NCBI GenBank assembly: GCA_000437855.1 | Contig: FR902206.1 | Coordinates: forward strand, 110,506-174,505 | Origin: Clostridium sp. CAG:567 | GTDB taxonomy: Bacteria; Bacillota; Clostridia; TANB77; CAG-508 | Reading direction: 5' to 3' | Length of the DNA: 64,000 bases | In this document: in pieces, positions 51,791-60,502 of the stretch | Numbering within the stretch: the stretch's first letter is position 1 | Layout of the letters: each line of letters opens with the position of its first letter | Made by a program: the position numbers and the translations under genes | Notes under the pieces: generated by a model | Seen by the model: the letters and a program-made list of their open reading frames with translations, nothing else | Databases searched by the model: none | What the model was told of the DNA's origin: nothing

Positions 51791-52288
51791 ATGGGGAGTA
51801 ATAGAATTGATAAAATAAATTATTATTTAGATATAGCAAAATCTGTTGCAGAGAGAAGTACTTGTTTAAGAAAAAAAGTAGGATGTGTTATAGTAAATAA
51901 TGATGAAATTATAGCTACAGGTTATAATGGAGCACCAAGAGGAAGAAAAAACTGTATTGACATAGGTTTTTGTACCAAAAAGAAACAATTTCCTGATATA
52001 AGACATGGCGGATATGATGCTTGCAGGAGTGTGCATGCAGAACAAAATGCAATAATTAGTGCAAGTAGAAAGGACATGATGGGAGGAACTTTATATTTGG
52101 TATTATATAAAGTTGAAACTGAAGAATATGATCCTGTCTCTAATTCGTGTCAAATGTGTAGAAAACTAATAATAAATAGTGGAATTAAAAAAGTAATAGT
52201 TAGAACTAGTGATTCTGAATACATAGAAGTTGATGTTGATGAATGGATTCAAAATGATGATTTATTAGAAGGCAAATATACATATTAA
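51791..52288 (+). CDS. dCMP deaminase / ComEB-like cytidine-type deaminase
   Basis: The protein is 165 residues of the Zn-dependent CDA fold. Motifs are CLRKKVGCVIVNNDEIIATGYNGAPRG, the catalytic CRSVHAEQNAIISASR (His-Ala-Glu) and NSCQMCRKLIINSGI with the two zinc cysteines. It makes dUMP from dCMP for thymidylate synthesis; close homologues are ComEB. AAGGAA precedes ATG 51791. Confidence 0.93.
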   Translation: MGSNRIDKINYYLDIAKSVAERSTCLRKKVGCVIVNNDEIIATGYNGAPRGRKNCIDIGFCTKKKQFPDIRHGGYDACRSVHAEQNAIISASRKDMMGGTLYLVLYKVETEEYDPVSNSCQMCRKLIINSGIKKVIVRTSDSEYIEVDVDEWIQNDDLLEGKYTY

Positions 52289-52300
52289 AGTTTAAAAATA

Positions 52301-52430
52301 ATCAGCATCTTGCTTTGTCAAAGCACATTAAAAACGCAGTTGCTACTGCATACTGATGCTGTAACAGGCAAAGCCTTAACAGCCTCAGCAACATACAGGA
52401 GTATGCGCCTTTGCCTTTTTAATGTACTTT
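52301..52430 (+). ncRNA. Candidate structured RNA or repeat element between the deaminase gene and der
   Basis: In 130 bases there are several inverted repeats: CAGCATC/GATGCTG, GCTTTG-T-CAAAGC, GCAG/CTGC in GCAGTTGCTACTGC, AGGCAAAG/CTTTGCCT, CATAC-AGGA-GTATG, and ACATTAAAAA/TTTTTAATGT as an outer pair. The stretch is richer in GC than its flanks. No ORF fits. It may be an unknown RNA, a terminator cluster or a MITE. Confidence 0.45.
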
Positions 52431-52496
52431 TCCTCGCAATATACTAATTCTTTTTAAACTTAATAATAATAGCAAAATCAAGAAAGGAATGGAGAA

Positions 52497-53822
52497 ATGA
52501 GTAAACCAATAGTTGCAATTATAGGAAAACCAAATGTAGGAAAATCTACATTTTTTAACTATGTTGTAGGAAAGAGAATATCAATAGTTGAAGATACACC
52601 TGGTGTTACAAGAGATAGAGTATATGCTGATGCAAATTGGAGAGGCAGAAATTTTACATTAGTAGATACAGGTGGTATAGAGCCAGAGTCTGATGACATT
52701 ATTCTTTCACAAATGCGTAGACAGGCAGATATGGCAATTGAAATTGCAGATGTAATTTTATTTGTAACAGACATAAAGCAAGGAGTTACAGCAACAGACC
52801 AAGATATAGCATTAATGTTAAAAAAATCTAAGAAACCAATAATTTTAGTATGTAATAAATCTGATACATTTGGAAAAATCCCGGATGAATTATATGAATT
52901 TTATAATTTGGGAGTTGGAGAGCCTTTTGCAGTATCTTCAGTAAATGCAAAAGGAATAGGAGACGTATTAGATGCTATATATGATAACCTTCCACCTCAA
53001 ACAGATGATGAGAATGATAGTGATGTTATTAAAGTAGCGATTATAGGAAAGCCAAATGTTGGTAAATCTTCATTAGTAAATAAAATACTTGGAGAAAAAA
53101 GAGTAATAGTAAGTGACATTGCAGGAACTACAAGAGATGCAATTGACTCTGAATTTCAAAATGAATTTGGCAAATATGTATTTATTGATACAGCTGGAAT
53201 TCGTAGAAAAAGCAAGGTAAATGACAACATAGAAAAATATAGTGTTATGAGAAGTTTATTAGCTGTTGAAAGAGCAGATGTGTGTATTCTAATGTTAGAT
53301 GCAAAAGAAGGAGTAACTGCTCAAGATGCAAAAATAGCTGGAGAAGCACATGAAGCTGGTAAAGGTGTAATAATTGTTGTTAACAAATGGGACGAAGTAG
53401 AAAAAGACAATCAAACAATGGAAAATTACAAAAAAGACGTATATAATAAATTATCTTATTTATCTTATGCACCTATCATGTTTATATCAGCTAAAACAGG
53501 TCAAAGAGTAAACAAACTATATGAAATGATAAATATGGTTGCAAGTCAAAATGCGTTAAGAGTATCAACTTCAGTTTTAAATGATGTATTAAGTGAAGCA
53601 GTAACAATTGTACAACCACCAACAGATAAAGGAAAGAGACTAAAGATTTTTTATATGACTCAAGCTACAACAAAACCACCAACATTTGTGGTATTTGTAA
53701 ATGATAAAGAGCTATTTCATTTTTCTTATGAAAGATACCTTATGAATCAAATTAGAAAAGAGTTTGGACTAACAGGAACACCGATTAGAATGATTGTAAG
53801 AGAAAAAGGAGATAAAGAATAG
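52497..53822 (+). CDS. der: Ribosome-biogenesis GTPase Der (EngA)
   Basis: Der has two tandem G domains and a C-terminal KH-like domain and acts in 50S assembly. The 441-residue protein shows GKPNVGKSTFF, DTPGVTRDR, DTGGIEPE and CNKSD in the first domain, then GKPNVGKSSLVNK, GTTRDAID, DTAGIRRKS and NKWDEV in the second, and RLKIFYMTQATTKPPTFVVFVND in the last. AAGGAATGGAG precedes ATG 52497. It leads the der-plsY-gpsA unit. Confidence 0.98.
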   Translation: MSKPIVAIIGKPNVGKSTFFNYVVGKRISIVEDTPGVTRDRVYADANWRGRNFTLVDTGGIEPESDDIILSQMRRQADMAIEIADVILFVTDIKQGVTATDQDIALMLKKSKKPIILVCNKSDTFGKIPDELYEFYNLGVGEPFAVSSVNAKGIGDVLDAIYDNLPPQTDDENDSDVIKVAIIGKPNVGKSSLVNKILGEKRVIVSDIAGTTRDAIDSEFQNEFGKYVFIDTAGIRRKSKVNDNIEKYSVMRSLLAVERADVCILMLDAKEGVTAQDAKIAGEAHEAGKGVIIVVNKWDEVEKDNQTMENYKKDVYNKLSYLSYAPIMFISAKTGQRVNKLYEMINMVASQNALRVSTSVLNDVLSEAVTIVQPPTDKGKRLKIFYMTQATTKPPTFVVFVNDKELFHFSYERYLMNQIRKEFGLTGTPIRMIVREKGDKE

Positions 53823-53842
53823 TACAAAGGAGAGTGATTTTT

Positions 53843-54481
53843 ATGGCAACATATATAATAGTTGCAGTAATTGCCTATTTAATAGGCAGTATTAATTTTT
53901 CAATAATTATTAGTAAAAAAATGGCAGGATTTGATATAAGAGAAAAAGGTAGTGGAAATGCCGGAACAACCAATATGTTAAGAGCAATTGGTAAAAAAGC
54001 GGCAGCTATAACTCTTATTTGTGACATATTAAAAGGGGTTGTATCAATTTTTATAGCCTTTTTAGCAGGAAAAATCATTAAAAATCTAGATAATGCTTTA
54101 TTAGTACAAATTGCAGGAATATTTGTACTAATCGGACACACATTTCCAATCTTTTTTGGATTTAAAGGTGGAAAAGGTATAGCAACATCATTAGGGGTTC
54201 TATTAACTATAAATTGGCAAATTGGATTAATATGTTTAGTATTTGCATTAATCCTAATAGCACTAACTAAAATGGTTTCTGTTGGCTCTATATCTGCTGG
54301 TATTTTATTTCCAGTATTAGTTGCATTCATTAACCAAAACTATATTGTTCCCACGAGTAACAGTAATTGGAGTTATTTAATATTTAGTATTATTATAGCT
54401 TTACTAGTTATATTCAATCATAGAGCAAATGTACAAAGAATACTAAATGGAACAGAAAATAGAATAAGTTTTAAAAAGTAA
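53843..54481 (+). CDS. plsY: Glycerol-3-phosphate acyltransferase PlsY
   Basis: PlsY moves an acyl group from acyl-phosphate to glycerol-3-phosphate. The 212-residue membrane protein has AYLIGSINFSIIISKKMAGFDIREKGSGNAGTTN, GHTFPIFFGFKGGKGIATSLG and FNHRANVQRILNGTENRI. I start it at ATG 53843 with AAAGGAG upstream; an earlier ATT-type start at 53834 is unlikely. The order der-plsY-gpsA is widespread in Firmicutes. Confidence 0.95.
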   Translation: MATYIIVAVIAYLIGSINFSIIISKKMAGFDIREKGSGNAGTTNMLRAIGKKAAAITLICDILKGVVSIFIAFLAGKIIKNLDNALLVQIAGIFVLIGHTFPIFFGFKGGKGIATSLGVLLTINWQIGLICLVFALILIALTKMVSVGSISAGILFPVLVAFINQNYIVPTSNSNWSYLIFSIIIALLVIFNHRANVQRILNGTENRISFKK

Positions 54482-54511
54482 AAAAATAAATTGAAAAAGG
54501 AGAGAATAATA

Positions 54512-55495
54512 ATGAAGAATGTTTGTATAATTGGAAGTGGAAGTTGGGGATGTGCATTAGCCATTCATGCAGCTAAAATTGGTCATAATGTTAAAATATG
54601 GTCATTTGCTCAAAAAGAAGCAGATTTAATAAATAAAGAAAGAAAGTGCATATTTTTGCCAATGGCAACAATGCCTGAAAATATATATTGCACAACAGAT
54701 ATAAAAGAAGCAGTAGAAGGCTCTGATATTATATTACATGTAACACCATCAAAATTTTTCAGAGATACATTAAATAAATATAAAGAATATATAACAACTC
54801 AACCAGTAGTTATATGTTCAAAAGGCTTTGAACTTGCAACATTATCAACATTAAATGATGTTGCAGAGCAAGAAATACCAAATGTTAAAATAGGAGCATT
54901 TTCTGGACCTAGTCATGCTGAAGAAGTATCACTTGAAATACCAACTGCAATAGTTGCTGCATCAAAGGATTATGATGTACAATATTTAATTCAAGATACT
55001 TTCATGAACGAAAATATGAGAGTATATACTAGCAATGACATACAAGGTGTAGAGCTAGGAGGAGCATTAAAAAATATAATTGCATTTTGTGCAGGAATTA
55101 TAACAGAATTAAAATTAGGAGATAATACCTTTGCAGCATTAATTTCTAGAGGTTTAACTGAACTTTCAAGATTAGGAGTTGCAATGGGAGGCGAACATAA
55201 TACATTTTATGGCTTATCTGGATTAGGTGATTTAATAGTAACTTGTATGAGTGAACATAGCAGAAACAGAAAAGCAGGAAGATGTATAGGAAGAGGACTT
55301 ACTTTAGAAGAAACTAAAAAAGAAGTAGGAATGACTATTGAAAGTGTTGACAACATTGAAGCAGCTTATAAATTGGCCCAAAAATATAATATAGAAATGC
55401 CAATTGTAAATGCTGTATACGATATTTTATATAATAATTTAGATCCAAGAAAAGCTGTAACACAATTAATGACTCGAGAAAAGAAGGCTGAGTAA
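54512..55495 (+). CDS. gpsA: NAD(P)H-dependent glycerol-3-phosphate dehydrogenase
   Basis: GpsA reduces dihydroxyacetone phosphate to sn-glycerol-3-phosphate for phospholipid synthesis. The 327-residue protein has CIIGSGSWGCALAIHAAKIGH, ICSKGFELATL, FSGPSHAEEVSLEIPTAIVAAS, ALKNIIAFCAGIITELKLGDNT and SGLGDLIVTCMSEHSRNRKAG. The start ATG 54512 follows AAAGGAG (54497-54503); the TTG at 54491 contains the ribosome site and is rejected. Confidence 0.96.
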   Translation: MKNVCIIGSGSWGCALAIHAAKIGHNVKIWSFAQKEADLINKERKCIFLPMATMPENIYCTTDIKEAVEGSDIILHVTPSKFFRDTLNKYKEYITTQPVVICSKGFELATLSTLNDVAEQEIPNVKIGAFSGPSHAEEVSLEIPTAIVAASKDYDVQYLIQDTFMNENMRVYTSNDIQGVELGGALKNIIAFCAGIITELKLGDNTFAALISRGLTELSRLGVAMGGEHNTFYGLSGLGDLIVTCMSEHSRNRKAGRCIGRGLTLEETKKEVGMTIESVDNIEAAYKLAQKYNIEMPIVNAVYDILYNNLDPRKAVTQLMTREKKAE

Positions 55496-55536
55496 TATTA
55501 GTTTAGAAACACATCTTAAAAAGGAAATACACAAAT

Positions 55537-55980
55537 ATGAGATTAGTAGTACAAAGAGTAAAAAACTCTAATGTAGTTGTAGAAGGACAAACAATTGGAG
55601 AAATAGGACAAGGATATATGGTGTTGATTGGTGTTGGACCAGAAGATACCAAAGAGATAGCAGATTTTTTAGTACAAAAATTAATTAATTTAAGAGTGTT
55701 TGAAGATGAAAATGAAAAGATGAATTTATCTATAAAAGACATAGATGGAGAGCTTTTATTGATATCTCAATTTACACTTTACGCAGATACAAGTCACGGA
55801 AATAGACCAAGTTTTATAAATGCGGCTAAACCAGACAAAGCAAATGAACTTTATGAATATTTTGTTGAACAATGTAAAAAGCAAAATATAAAAAAAGTTG
55901 CAACAGGTAAATTTGCAGCAGATATGCAAGTTACATTACAAAATGATGGACCAGTAACAATTATATTAGAAAAAGAATAA
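55537..55980 (+). CDS. dtd: D-aminoacyl-tRNA deacylase
   Basis: Dtd removes D-amino acids from tRNA. The 147-residue protein has [15 protein letters not shown], the active-site SQFTLYAD and [11 protein letters not shown] with the Gly-cis-Pro motif, and normal length. AAAGGAA precedes ATG 55537. A terminator follows. Confidence 0.95.
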   Translation: MRLVVQRVKNSNVVVEGQTIGEIGQGYMVLIGVGPEDTKEIADFLVQKLINLRVFEDENEKMNLSIKDIDGELLLISQFTLYADTSHGNRPSFINAAKPDKANELYEYFVEQCKKQNIKKVATGKFAADMQVTLQNDGPVTIILEKE

Positions 55981-56006
55981 AATGGCATTATGTGCCATTT
56001 TTTTCT
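55981..56006. terminator. Terminator between dtd and asd
   Basis: AATGGCA pairs with TGCCATT, then seven T; the convergent asd gene may use it as well. Confidence 0.75.
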
Positions 56007-56021
56007 TTTTTACTATACTAC

Positions 56022-57050
56022 TTAGCAAAATGACTTTCTTATTAATCCTTCTAAAATCTGAATTGCATTACTAGCAGCGCCTTTTCTTAAATTATCAGCT
56101 ACTACCCAAAAATTAATTCCAGAAGGAACACTAAAGTCTCTACGAACTCTACCTATAAAAACATTATCATTATTATTACTATCTAGGGTGGTAGGATAAT
56201 CATCATCTTTTAAAACAACTCCAGGAGATTTTTTTAGTATTTGTTTTAATTCTTCTAATTTAAACTCATTTTCTAATTCAACATTAATAGATTCACAGTG
56301 ACTATTAAGAACTGGAACTCTGACTGTAGTTGCAGTTATTTTTAAATTAGGATTATTTAAAATTTTTCTTGTCTCATTTATCATTTTTTCTTCTTCTTTT
56401 GAGTAGCCATTATCTAATAGCATATCAATATGAGGAATGCAGTTATTAAAAATGGAAACATTGAACTTTTGTAACTCATAACTTGTTTTTTGATTTTCAA
56501 AAATTGATAATTCTTTATCAAAATTTTCTATTCCGTTTTTTAAATCATTTACTCCTTTATAACCAGCACCTGATACGGCTTGATATGTATTATAAACAAT
56601 TCTTTTTATTTTATACTTATCATCTAAAGGTTTTAAAGCTACTACTGCCTGAATAGTAGAACAATTTGGGTTGGCAATAATTCCAGTATTTTTATTTGCA
56701 TCACTAAAATTAACTTCTGGAACAACTAATGGAACATTTGGGTCCATTCTAAAGTAACTACTATTATCAATAACAGTACAACCTTTAGAAACGGCAATAG
56801 GAGCAAATTCTTTAGAAACATTTCCACCTGCAGAAAAAATTGCAAAATTGAAGTTAGAGTCAAAAGAAGAGTATGTTAATTCTTTTACAATATAGGTATT
56901 ACCTAATAGATTTAATTTTTTTCCTGCTGATTTACTAGAAGCAAAAAAAGCATATTCATTAATGGATAACTTTTTTTCTTCTAAAACTTTAATAATTGTT
57001 TGCCCAACTAGTCCTGTTGCACCTACAATTGCTAGTTTAATATTATTCAT
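56022..57050 (-). CDS. asd: Aspartate-semialdehyde dehydrogenase
   Basis: Asd makes aspartate semialdehyde, the branch point to lysine/DAP, threonine and methionine. The 342-residue protein has IVGATGLVGQTIIKVLEEKK, FSAGGNVSKEFAPIAVSKG, the catalytic Cys in IANPNCSTIQAVVALKPL, YQAVSGAGYKGVNDL and VRVPVLNSHCESINVELE. Together with dapL and dapF this gives three DAP-pathway enzymes in one window, though asd is far from the other two. GGAAGGA precedes the start at 57050. Confidence 0.96.
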   Translation of the reverse strand: MNNIKLAIVGATGLVGQTIIKVLEEKKLSINEYAFFASSKSAGKKLNLLGNTYIVKELTYSSFDSNFNFAIFSAGGNVSKEFAPIAVSKGCTVIDNSSYFRMDPNVPLVVPEVNFSDANKNTGIIANPNCSTIQAVVALKPLDDKYKIKRIVYNTYQAVSGAGYKGVNDLKNGIENFDKELSIFENQKTSYELQKFNVSIFNNCIPHIDMLLDNGYSKEEEKMINETRKILNNPNLKITATTVRVPVLNSHCESINVELENEFKLEELKQILKKSPGVVLKDDDYPTTLDSNNNDNVFIGRVRRDFSVPSGINFWVVADNLRKGAASNAIQILEGLIRKSFC

Positions 57051-57104
57051 AAAATCAATCCTTCCTAATTAATTTTATGAATAAATAACAGAAAAATGAT
57101 TAAT

Positions 57105-57386
57105 TTAATAAGGATATCTTTCAAACATGTATCTTATGATATCATCTAAATTACTTTGAGTTATATTTATAAAGATATCTGAGTCTAAACTAATCCAAAT
57201 ATTTATATTATATGTGTCATTATTATCAATTAAAGCTCCAATAATATCACAAATTTCAATAGGGTTTTGATACTCTTTTTGCCAAAACAAATCTGTATCA
57301 ATTTCTGAATATTTTTCAGAAAACTTTTTTAAAAAACTTGAAATTTCACCAGATTTACTGCTGTATAACTTAACAATTGCATTCAT
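57105..57386 (-). CDS. Hypothetical acidic protein, 93 aa
   Basis: I do not recognise this protein. ATG 57386 follows AAGGGAG at good spacing, so it is probably real. It reads MNAIVKLYSSKSGEISSFL, then EIDTDLFWQKEYQNPIEICD and ends IIRYMFERYPY, with no membrane span, signal or helix-turn-helix. It may be a soluble alpha/beta protein. It lies upstream of asd on the same strand. Confidence 0.6.
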   Translation of the reverse strand: MNAIVKLYSSKSGEISSFLKKFSEKYSEIDTDLFWQKEYQNPIEICDIIGALIDNNDTYNINIWISLDSDIFINITQSNLDDIIRYMFERYPY

Positions 57387-57495
57387 AAATTAATCTCCCT
57401 TTATTTTATTATCTTTATAAAAAAAATAATTATACTTAAGAATAAAAGGCAATTTTTTGTAAATAATAAATAGAAAATAAAAAAGGTGAAGAAAT

Positions 57496-58374
57496 ATGAA
57501 AAAAACAACAATTATAATAATTTCAATTTTAGTTATTATTATTATATTATCTTCAATTATTGTATATTCTAAAAGTCAAGTTGATTCCAATCAATTAGAG
57601 GACAAAATATCTCAAGAGCTAATATATTTAGATCAATATTTTGTGACAATGTTAGGAGAATTTAATGGATTGAGTATTGGAGATAATAGACTTCAAGAAA
57701 CAGAACCAAAAATTCAGACGAACATAAATACAAATTTAAGTGATCAGAGAGATAGTAAAACAGGTAAATCAAATGATAATTTGCAACAGAATGGCAAAGT
57801 AGAAGAAAAAACAGATACAGTTCAAAACGGTATTTTAAAAAATAATGGAAAATATGACGCTAAATGGGAAAAAATACAAACAGAAATAGAACAAACATAT
57901 CAGGTATGGAATACGATTAGCATAGACTTATATACATTAAACATTGATAATTCTATAATATTAGCATTTAATGATAATTTAAATAAAGCTACACAAGCAA
58001 TAAAAAATAAGAATAAAGCAAGTGCCATGGATGAAGTAACAGAGATGCATGCTAAAATATTAGAATACAGAAAAGCCTATAATATAGATGAAAGACAAAA
58101 AGAAATTCTATCAATTCAACATAATGCTGTAACTGCATATACAAATGTTACAAATGATAGATGGGATGAGGCATATACAAAATTATCAGATGCAGAAAAA
58201 AGGTTTTCTAACTTATTAAATACAGTAACAAGTGACTATACAAATCAAGCTACAATGAGCCAATGCTATGTATTAATAAATGAATTAAAAAAAGCAGTTA
58301 ATCTAAAAGATAAAGAAATATTTTTTATAGAGTATAGAAATTTAATGAGTAAAATGGAAATTATAATATCATGA
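57496..58374 (+). CDS. Membrane-anchored helical protein, function unknown
   Basis: The protein is 292 residues: one N-terminal anchor (TIIIISILVIIIILSSIIVYS), an Asn/Gln/Lys-rich linker (about 65-110), then an extracytoplasmic domain of helices (WEKIQTEIEQTYQVWNTISI, ASAMDEVTEMHAKILEYRKA, WDEAYTKLSDAEKRFSNLL). There is no catalytic motif. AAGGTG precedes ATG 57496. Similar proteins exist in clostridial genomes as hypotheticals. It is the gene just upstream of rnpB. Confidence 0.65.
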   Translation: MKKTTIIIISILVIIIILSSIIVYSKSQVDSNQLEDKISQELIYLDQYFVTMLGEFNGLSIGDNRLQETEPKIQTNINTNLSDQRDSKTGKSNDNLQQNGKVEEKTDTVQNGILKNNGKYDAKWEKIQTEIEQTYQVWNTISIDLYTLNIDNSIILAFNDNLNKATQAIKNKNKASAMDEVTEMHAKILEYRKAYNIDERQKEILSIQHNAVTAYTNVTNDRWDEAYTKLSDAEKRFSNLLNTVTSDYTNQATMSQCYVLINELKKAVNLKDKEIFFIEYRNLMSKMEIIIS

Positions 58375-58401
58375 AAATTGGAAAAAGATGAGTGATTTTC
58401 A

Positions 58402-58430
58402 TTGAAATTTAAACCAAAATGTAGTATAAT
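58402..58430 (+). promoter_or_regulatory. Promoter of rnpB
   Basis: TTGAAA (58402-58407) and TATAAT (58425-58430), spacer 17. Confidence 0.8.
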
Positions 58431-58436
58431 AAAGAA

Positions 58437-58790
58437 GTAGTAAGTTGGATAGTCGCGTATAGCAAGGCTGAAAAGCAGCGTACGAGGAAAGTCTGGGCTC
58501 CATAGAGTAATGATGCTGGATAACGTCCAGTGAGGGCAACCTTAAGGAAAGTGCAACAGAAAATAACCGCTATGATAAAATTTATAGTAAGGGTGAAAAG
58601 GCAGGGTAAGAGCCTACCACTAATATGGTGACATATTAGGCAGTGTAAACCCCATCTGGAGCAACACCGAGCAGGAAGGATAAGACTACTCGTCGTCTTC
58701 CAATTTGGTGGCATGAGACTTATAGCAATATAAGTAGTAGATAAATGACTATCTTAAATGACAGAACCCGGCTTATAGATTTACTATTTA
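58437..58790 (+). ncRNA. rnpB: RNase P RNA
   Basis: RNase P RNA trims the 5' ends of tRNAs. Conserved segments appear in order: GAGGAAAGTC and TGGGCTCC near the 5' side, AACAGAAAATAACCGC, GGTAAGAGCCTACC and, near the 3' end, GACAGAACCCGGCTTATAG. The 5' AGTAGTAAGTTGG pairs with 3' TTACTA. The ends are estimates. A terminator and a convergent gene follow. Confidence 0.95.
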
Positions 58791-58795
58791 AAGAT

Positions 58796-58828
58796 GAAAA
58801 AACGTAGGTAAGAGCCTACGTTTTTTTT
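58796..58828. terminator. Bidirectional terminator between rnpB and the pseudouridine synthase gene
   Basis: AAAAACGTAGG pairs with CCTACGTTTTT around TAAGAG, with A and T runs on both sides. The stop codon of the minus-strand gene is inside the stem. Confidence 0.85.
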
Positions 58829-59694
58829 AATATATTTTTAAAATCATCTGGAATATCAGCTATATATTTTACTTTTTGTTTTATAATTGGATGAATAAAT
58901 TCAACTTCATAAGCATGTAAAGCTTGTCTATTTATTAAAGTTGAAGATACACCATATAGAGTATCACTTAATAGACTGTGACCTAAATATGCAAAATGTA
59001 CTCGAATTTGATGAGTTCTACCAGTTTCTAAAATACATTCTATAACATCAAAATTATCATTTCTTTTTAAAACTTTATAATGTGTAATGGCAGTATCACC
59101 AGTTTCACTTACACATCTTTCAATAATACTATTTTCTTTTCTGGCTATAGGAGCATTTATAATTCCTTCGAGATTATCTAAATTACCATTAACAATAGCA
59201 ATATACTTTTTTATAAATTGCTTATTTTTCATTTGTTTAATCAAACATTCTTGAATATATTCATTTTTTGCAAAAATAACAATACCAGAAGTATCTTTAT
59301 CTAATCTGTTAACAGGTCTTATTTTCTTTTTTAAACCAATCTGATTAAAATAAAAAATAACACCATTAGCGAGACTGTCTGTATAATGATCCATGGAAGG
59401 ATGTACAGGAATTCCTGCAGGTTTATTTACAACTAAATAAGCTTCGTCTTCGTATATGATATTGACTGGTATTTTAGTAGGCACAATATTTGAATTATCT
59501 TCGTCATAATCTAGGTGACATTCAATTAAATCGTTTTCAACAATAGGATGATTTACAGATGTAACCTTACCATTCAAATAAATTTTATCTAGTTTTTTCA
59601 ATTTTAATAGTAGTCTATCAGACATTGAAAACTCAGCCTTTAAAACTTCTTTTACATTGAAATATTTATTTAAATTTATATATGATAACTTCAT
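58816..59694 (-). CDS. RluA family pseudouridine synthase
   Basis: The protein is 292 residues. An S4-like N-terminus (SMSDRLLLKLKKLDKIYLNGK) precedes the catalytic domain: YLVVNKPAGIPVHPS, RPVNRLDKDTSGIVIFAKN (catalytic Asp), IECILETGRTHQIRVHFAYLG and LSDTLYG. It modifies U in rRNA or tRNA; the target cannot be told from sequence. It is downstream of the HD gene in one transcript, two bases apart. Confidence 0.93.
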   Translation of the reverse strand: MKLSYINLNKYFNVKEVLKAEFSMSDRLLLKLKKLDKIYLNGKVTSVNHPIVENDLIECHLDYDEDNSNIVPTKIPVNIIYEDEAYLVVNKPAGIPVHPSMDHYTDSLANGVIFYFNQIGLKKKIRPVNRLDKDTSGIVIFAKNEYIQECLIKQMKNKQFIKKYIAIVNGNLDNLEGIINAPIARKENSIIERCVSETGDTAITHYKVLKRNDNFDVIECILETGRTHQIRVHFAYLGHSLLSDTLYGVSSTLINRQALHAYEVEFIHPIIKQKVKYIADIPDDFKNILKKT

Positions 59695-59696
59695 AA

Positions 59697-60266
59697 TTAT
59701 TTTTTTCTACTTTCAAGGATGTAACTTGCCTCTAAATCAGCTTCATGTAATGCTAAAGCAATAGGATATCTTTCATAAACAGTACTAATAGTATTATATA
59801 ATTCTTTTGGTTCTGTAAATCCCATGTGCCAACGAATACAATACATTTCTTCTAAAGTCAAGTCAATAAATTTAGTAATCATCATTACAGATTTTTCGCC
59901 ATGACCATAAGGAATAGTATCATTAACTGTATAATATGGTTCTTTAACCCAAATACCATCTTCATTTTTCTTATTTCTATAATCAACAGTATAGTAATTT
60001 GCTTTACAAAAGTCATGTAGTAAAGTTATTAATATAATTGTTTCATCAGAAGCTTTAACAATATCGCTATATGGTTTATGTAGTAATTTTTCTTTTAATA
60101 AATGGTAAACATTTAAACTATGTTCTAATAACCCACCTTCATGATTACCATGAAATCTTGTACTAGCAGGTGCTTTAAAAAAGTCTGTTTTTTCAATGTA
60201 TGCAAGTAATTTATCAATACCTTCTCTTTGAACTGACTGTAATAATAATAAAAATTCTTCTTTCAT
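59697..60266 (-). CDS. HD-domain phosphohydrolase-like protein
   Basis: The protein is about 189 residues from ATG 60266, which has AGGAGGAA just upstream. A longer reading would run through the tRNA-Leu gene and is not real. The HD motif pieces are GGLLEHSLNVYHLLKEKLL and LITLLHDFCKANYYTVDYR, and a third His occurs in IRWHMGF. The family hydrolyses phosphate bonds in nucleotides; the substrate is unknown. The tRNA lies directly upstream. Confidence 0.82.
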   Translation of the reverse strand: MKEEFLLLLQSVQREGIDKLLAYIEKTDFFKAPASTRFHGNHEGGLLEHSLNVYHLLKEKLLHKPYSDIVKASDETIILITLLHDFCKANYYTVDYRNKKNEDGIWVKEPYYTVNDTIPYGHGEKSVMMITKFIDLTLEEMYCIRWHMGFTEPKELYNTISTVYERYPIALALHEADLEASYILESRKK

Positions 60267-60287
60267 AATATTCCTCCTAAATAAAAT

Positions 60288-60372
60288 TGGTGCGAATAAT
60301 GGGACTTGAACCCATACGCAATATTGCACACGCCCCTCAAACGTGCCTGTCTGCCAATTCCAGCATATTCGC
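60288..60372 (-). tRNA. tRNA-Leu, anticodon GAG
   Basis: On the minus strand the cloverleaf is complete: acceptor GCGAATA/TATTCGC, anticodon stem CACGT/GCGTG with loop TTGAGGG, a long variable arm (TGCAATATTGCGT region) typical of leucine tRNAs, T loop TTCAAGT and an encoded CCA. GAG reads CUC and CUU. Confidence 0.93.
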
Positions 60373-60431
60373 ATAAACAACAATAATTATATACTAAATT
60401 TTTATATAATACTAGTCTGTTTTTAAAACTA

Positions 60432-60461
60432 TTGACGAAACTGGAAACTAAAGTTTATAAT
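60432..60461 (+). promoter_or_regulatory. Promoter of ymdB
   Basis: TTGACG (60432-60437) and TATAAT (60456-60461), spacer 18. Confidence 0.65.
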
Positions 60462-60502
60462 ATATCATATAAAATTTGTCCTAGAAAGGAAGAATGATTC
60501 GA

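Noticed and set aside
59697..60383. A longer HD protein starting at 60383
   Set aside because: The extra N-terminus is the antisense-free reading of the tRNA-Leu gene; the strong ribosome site supports ATG 60266.
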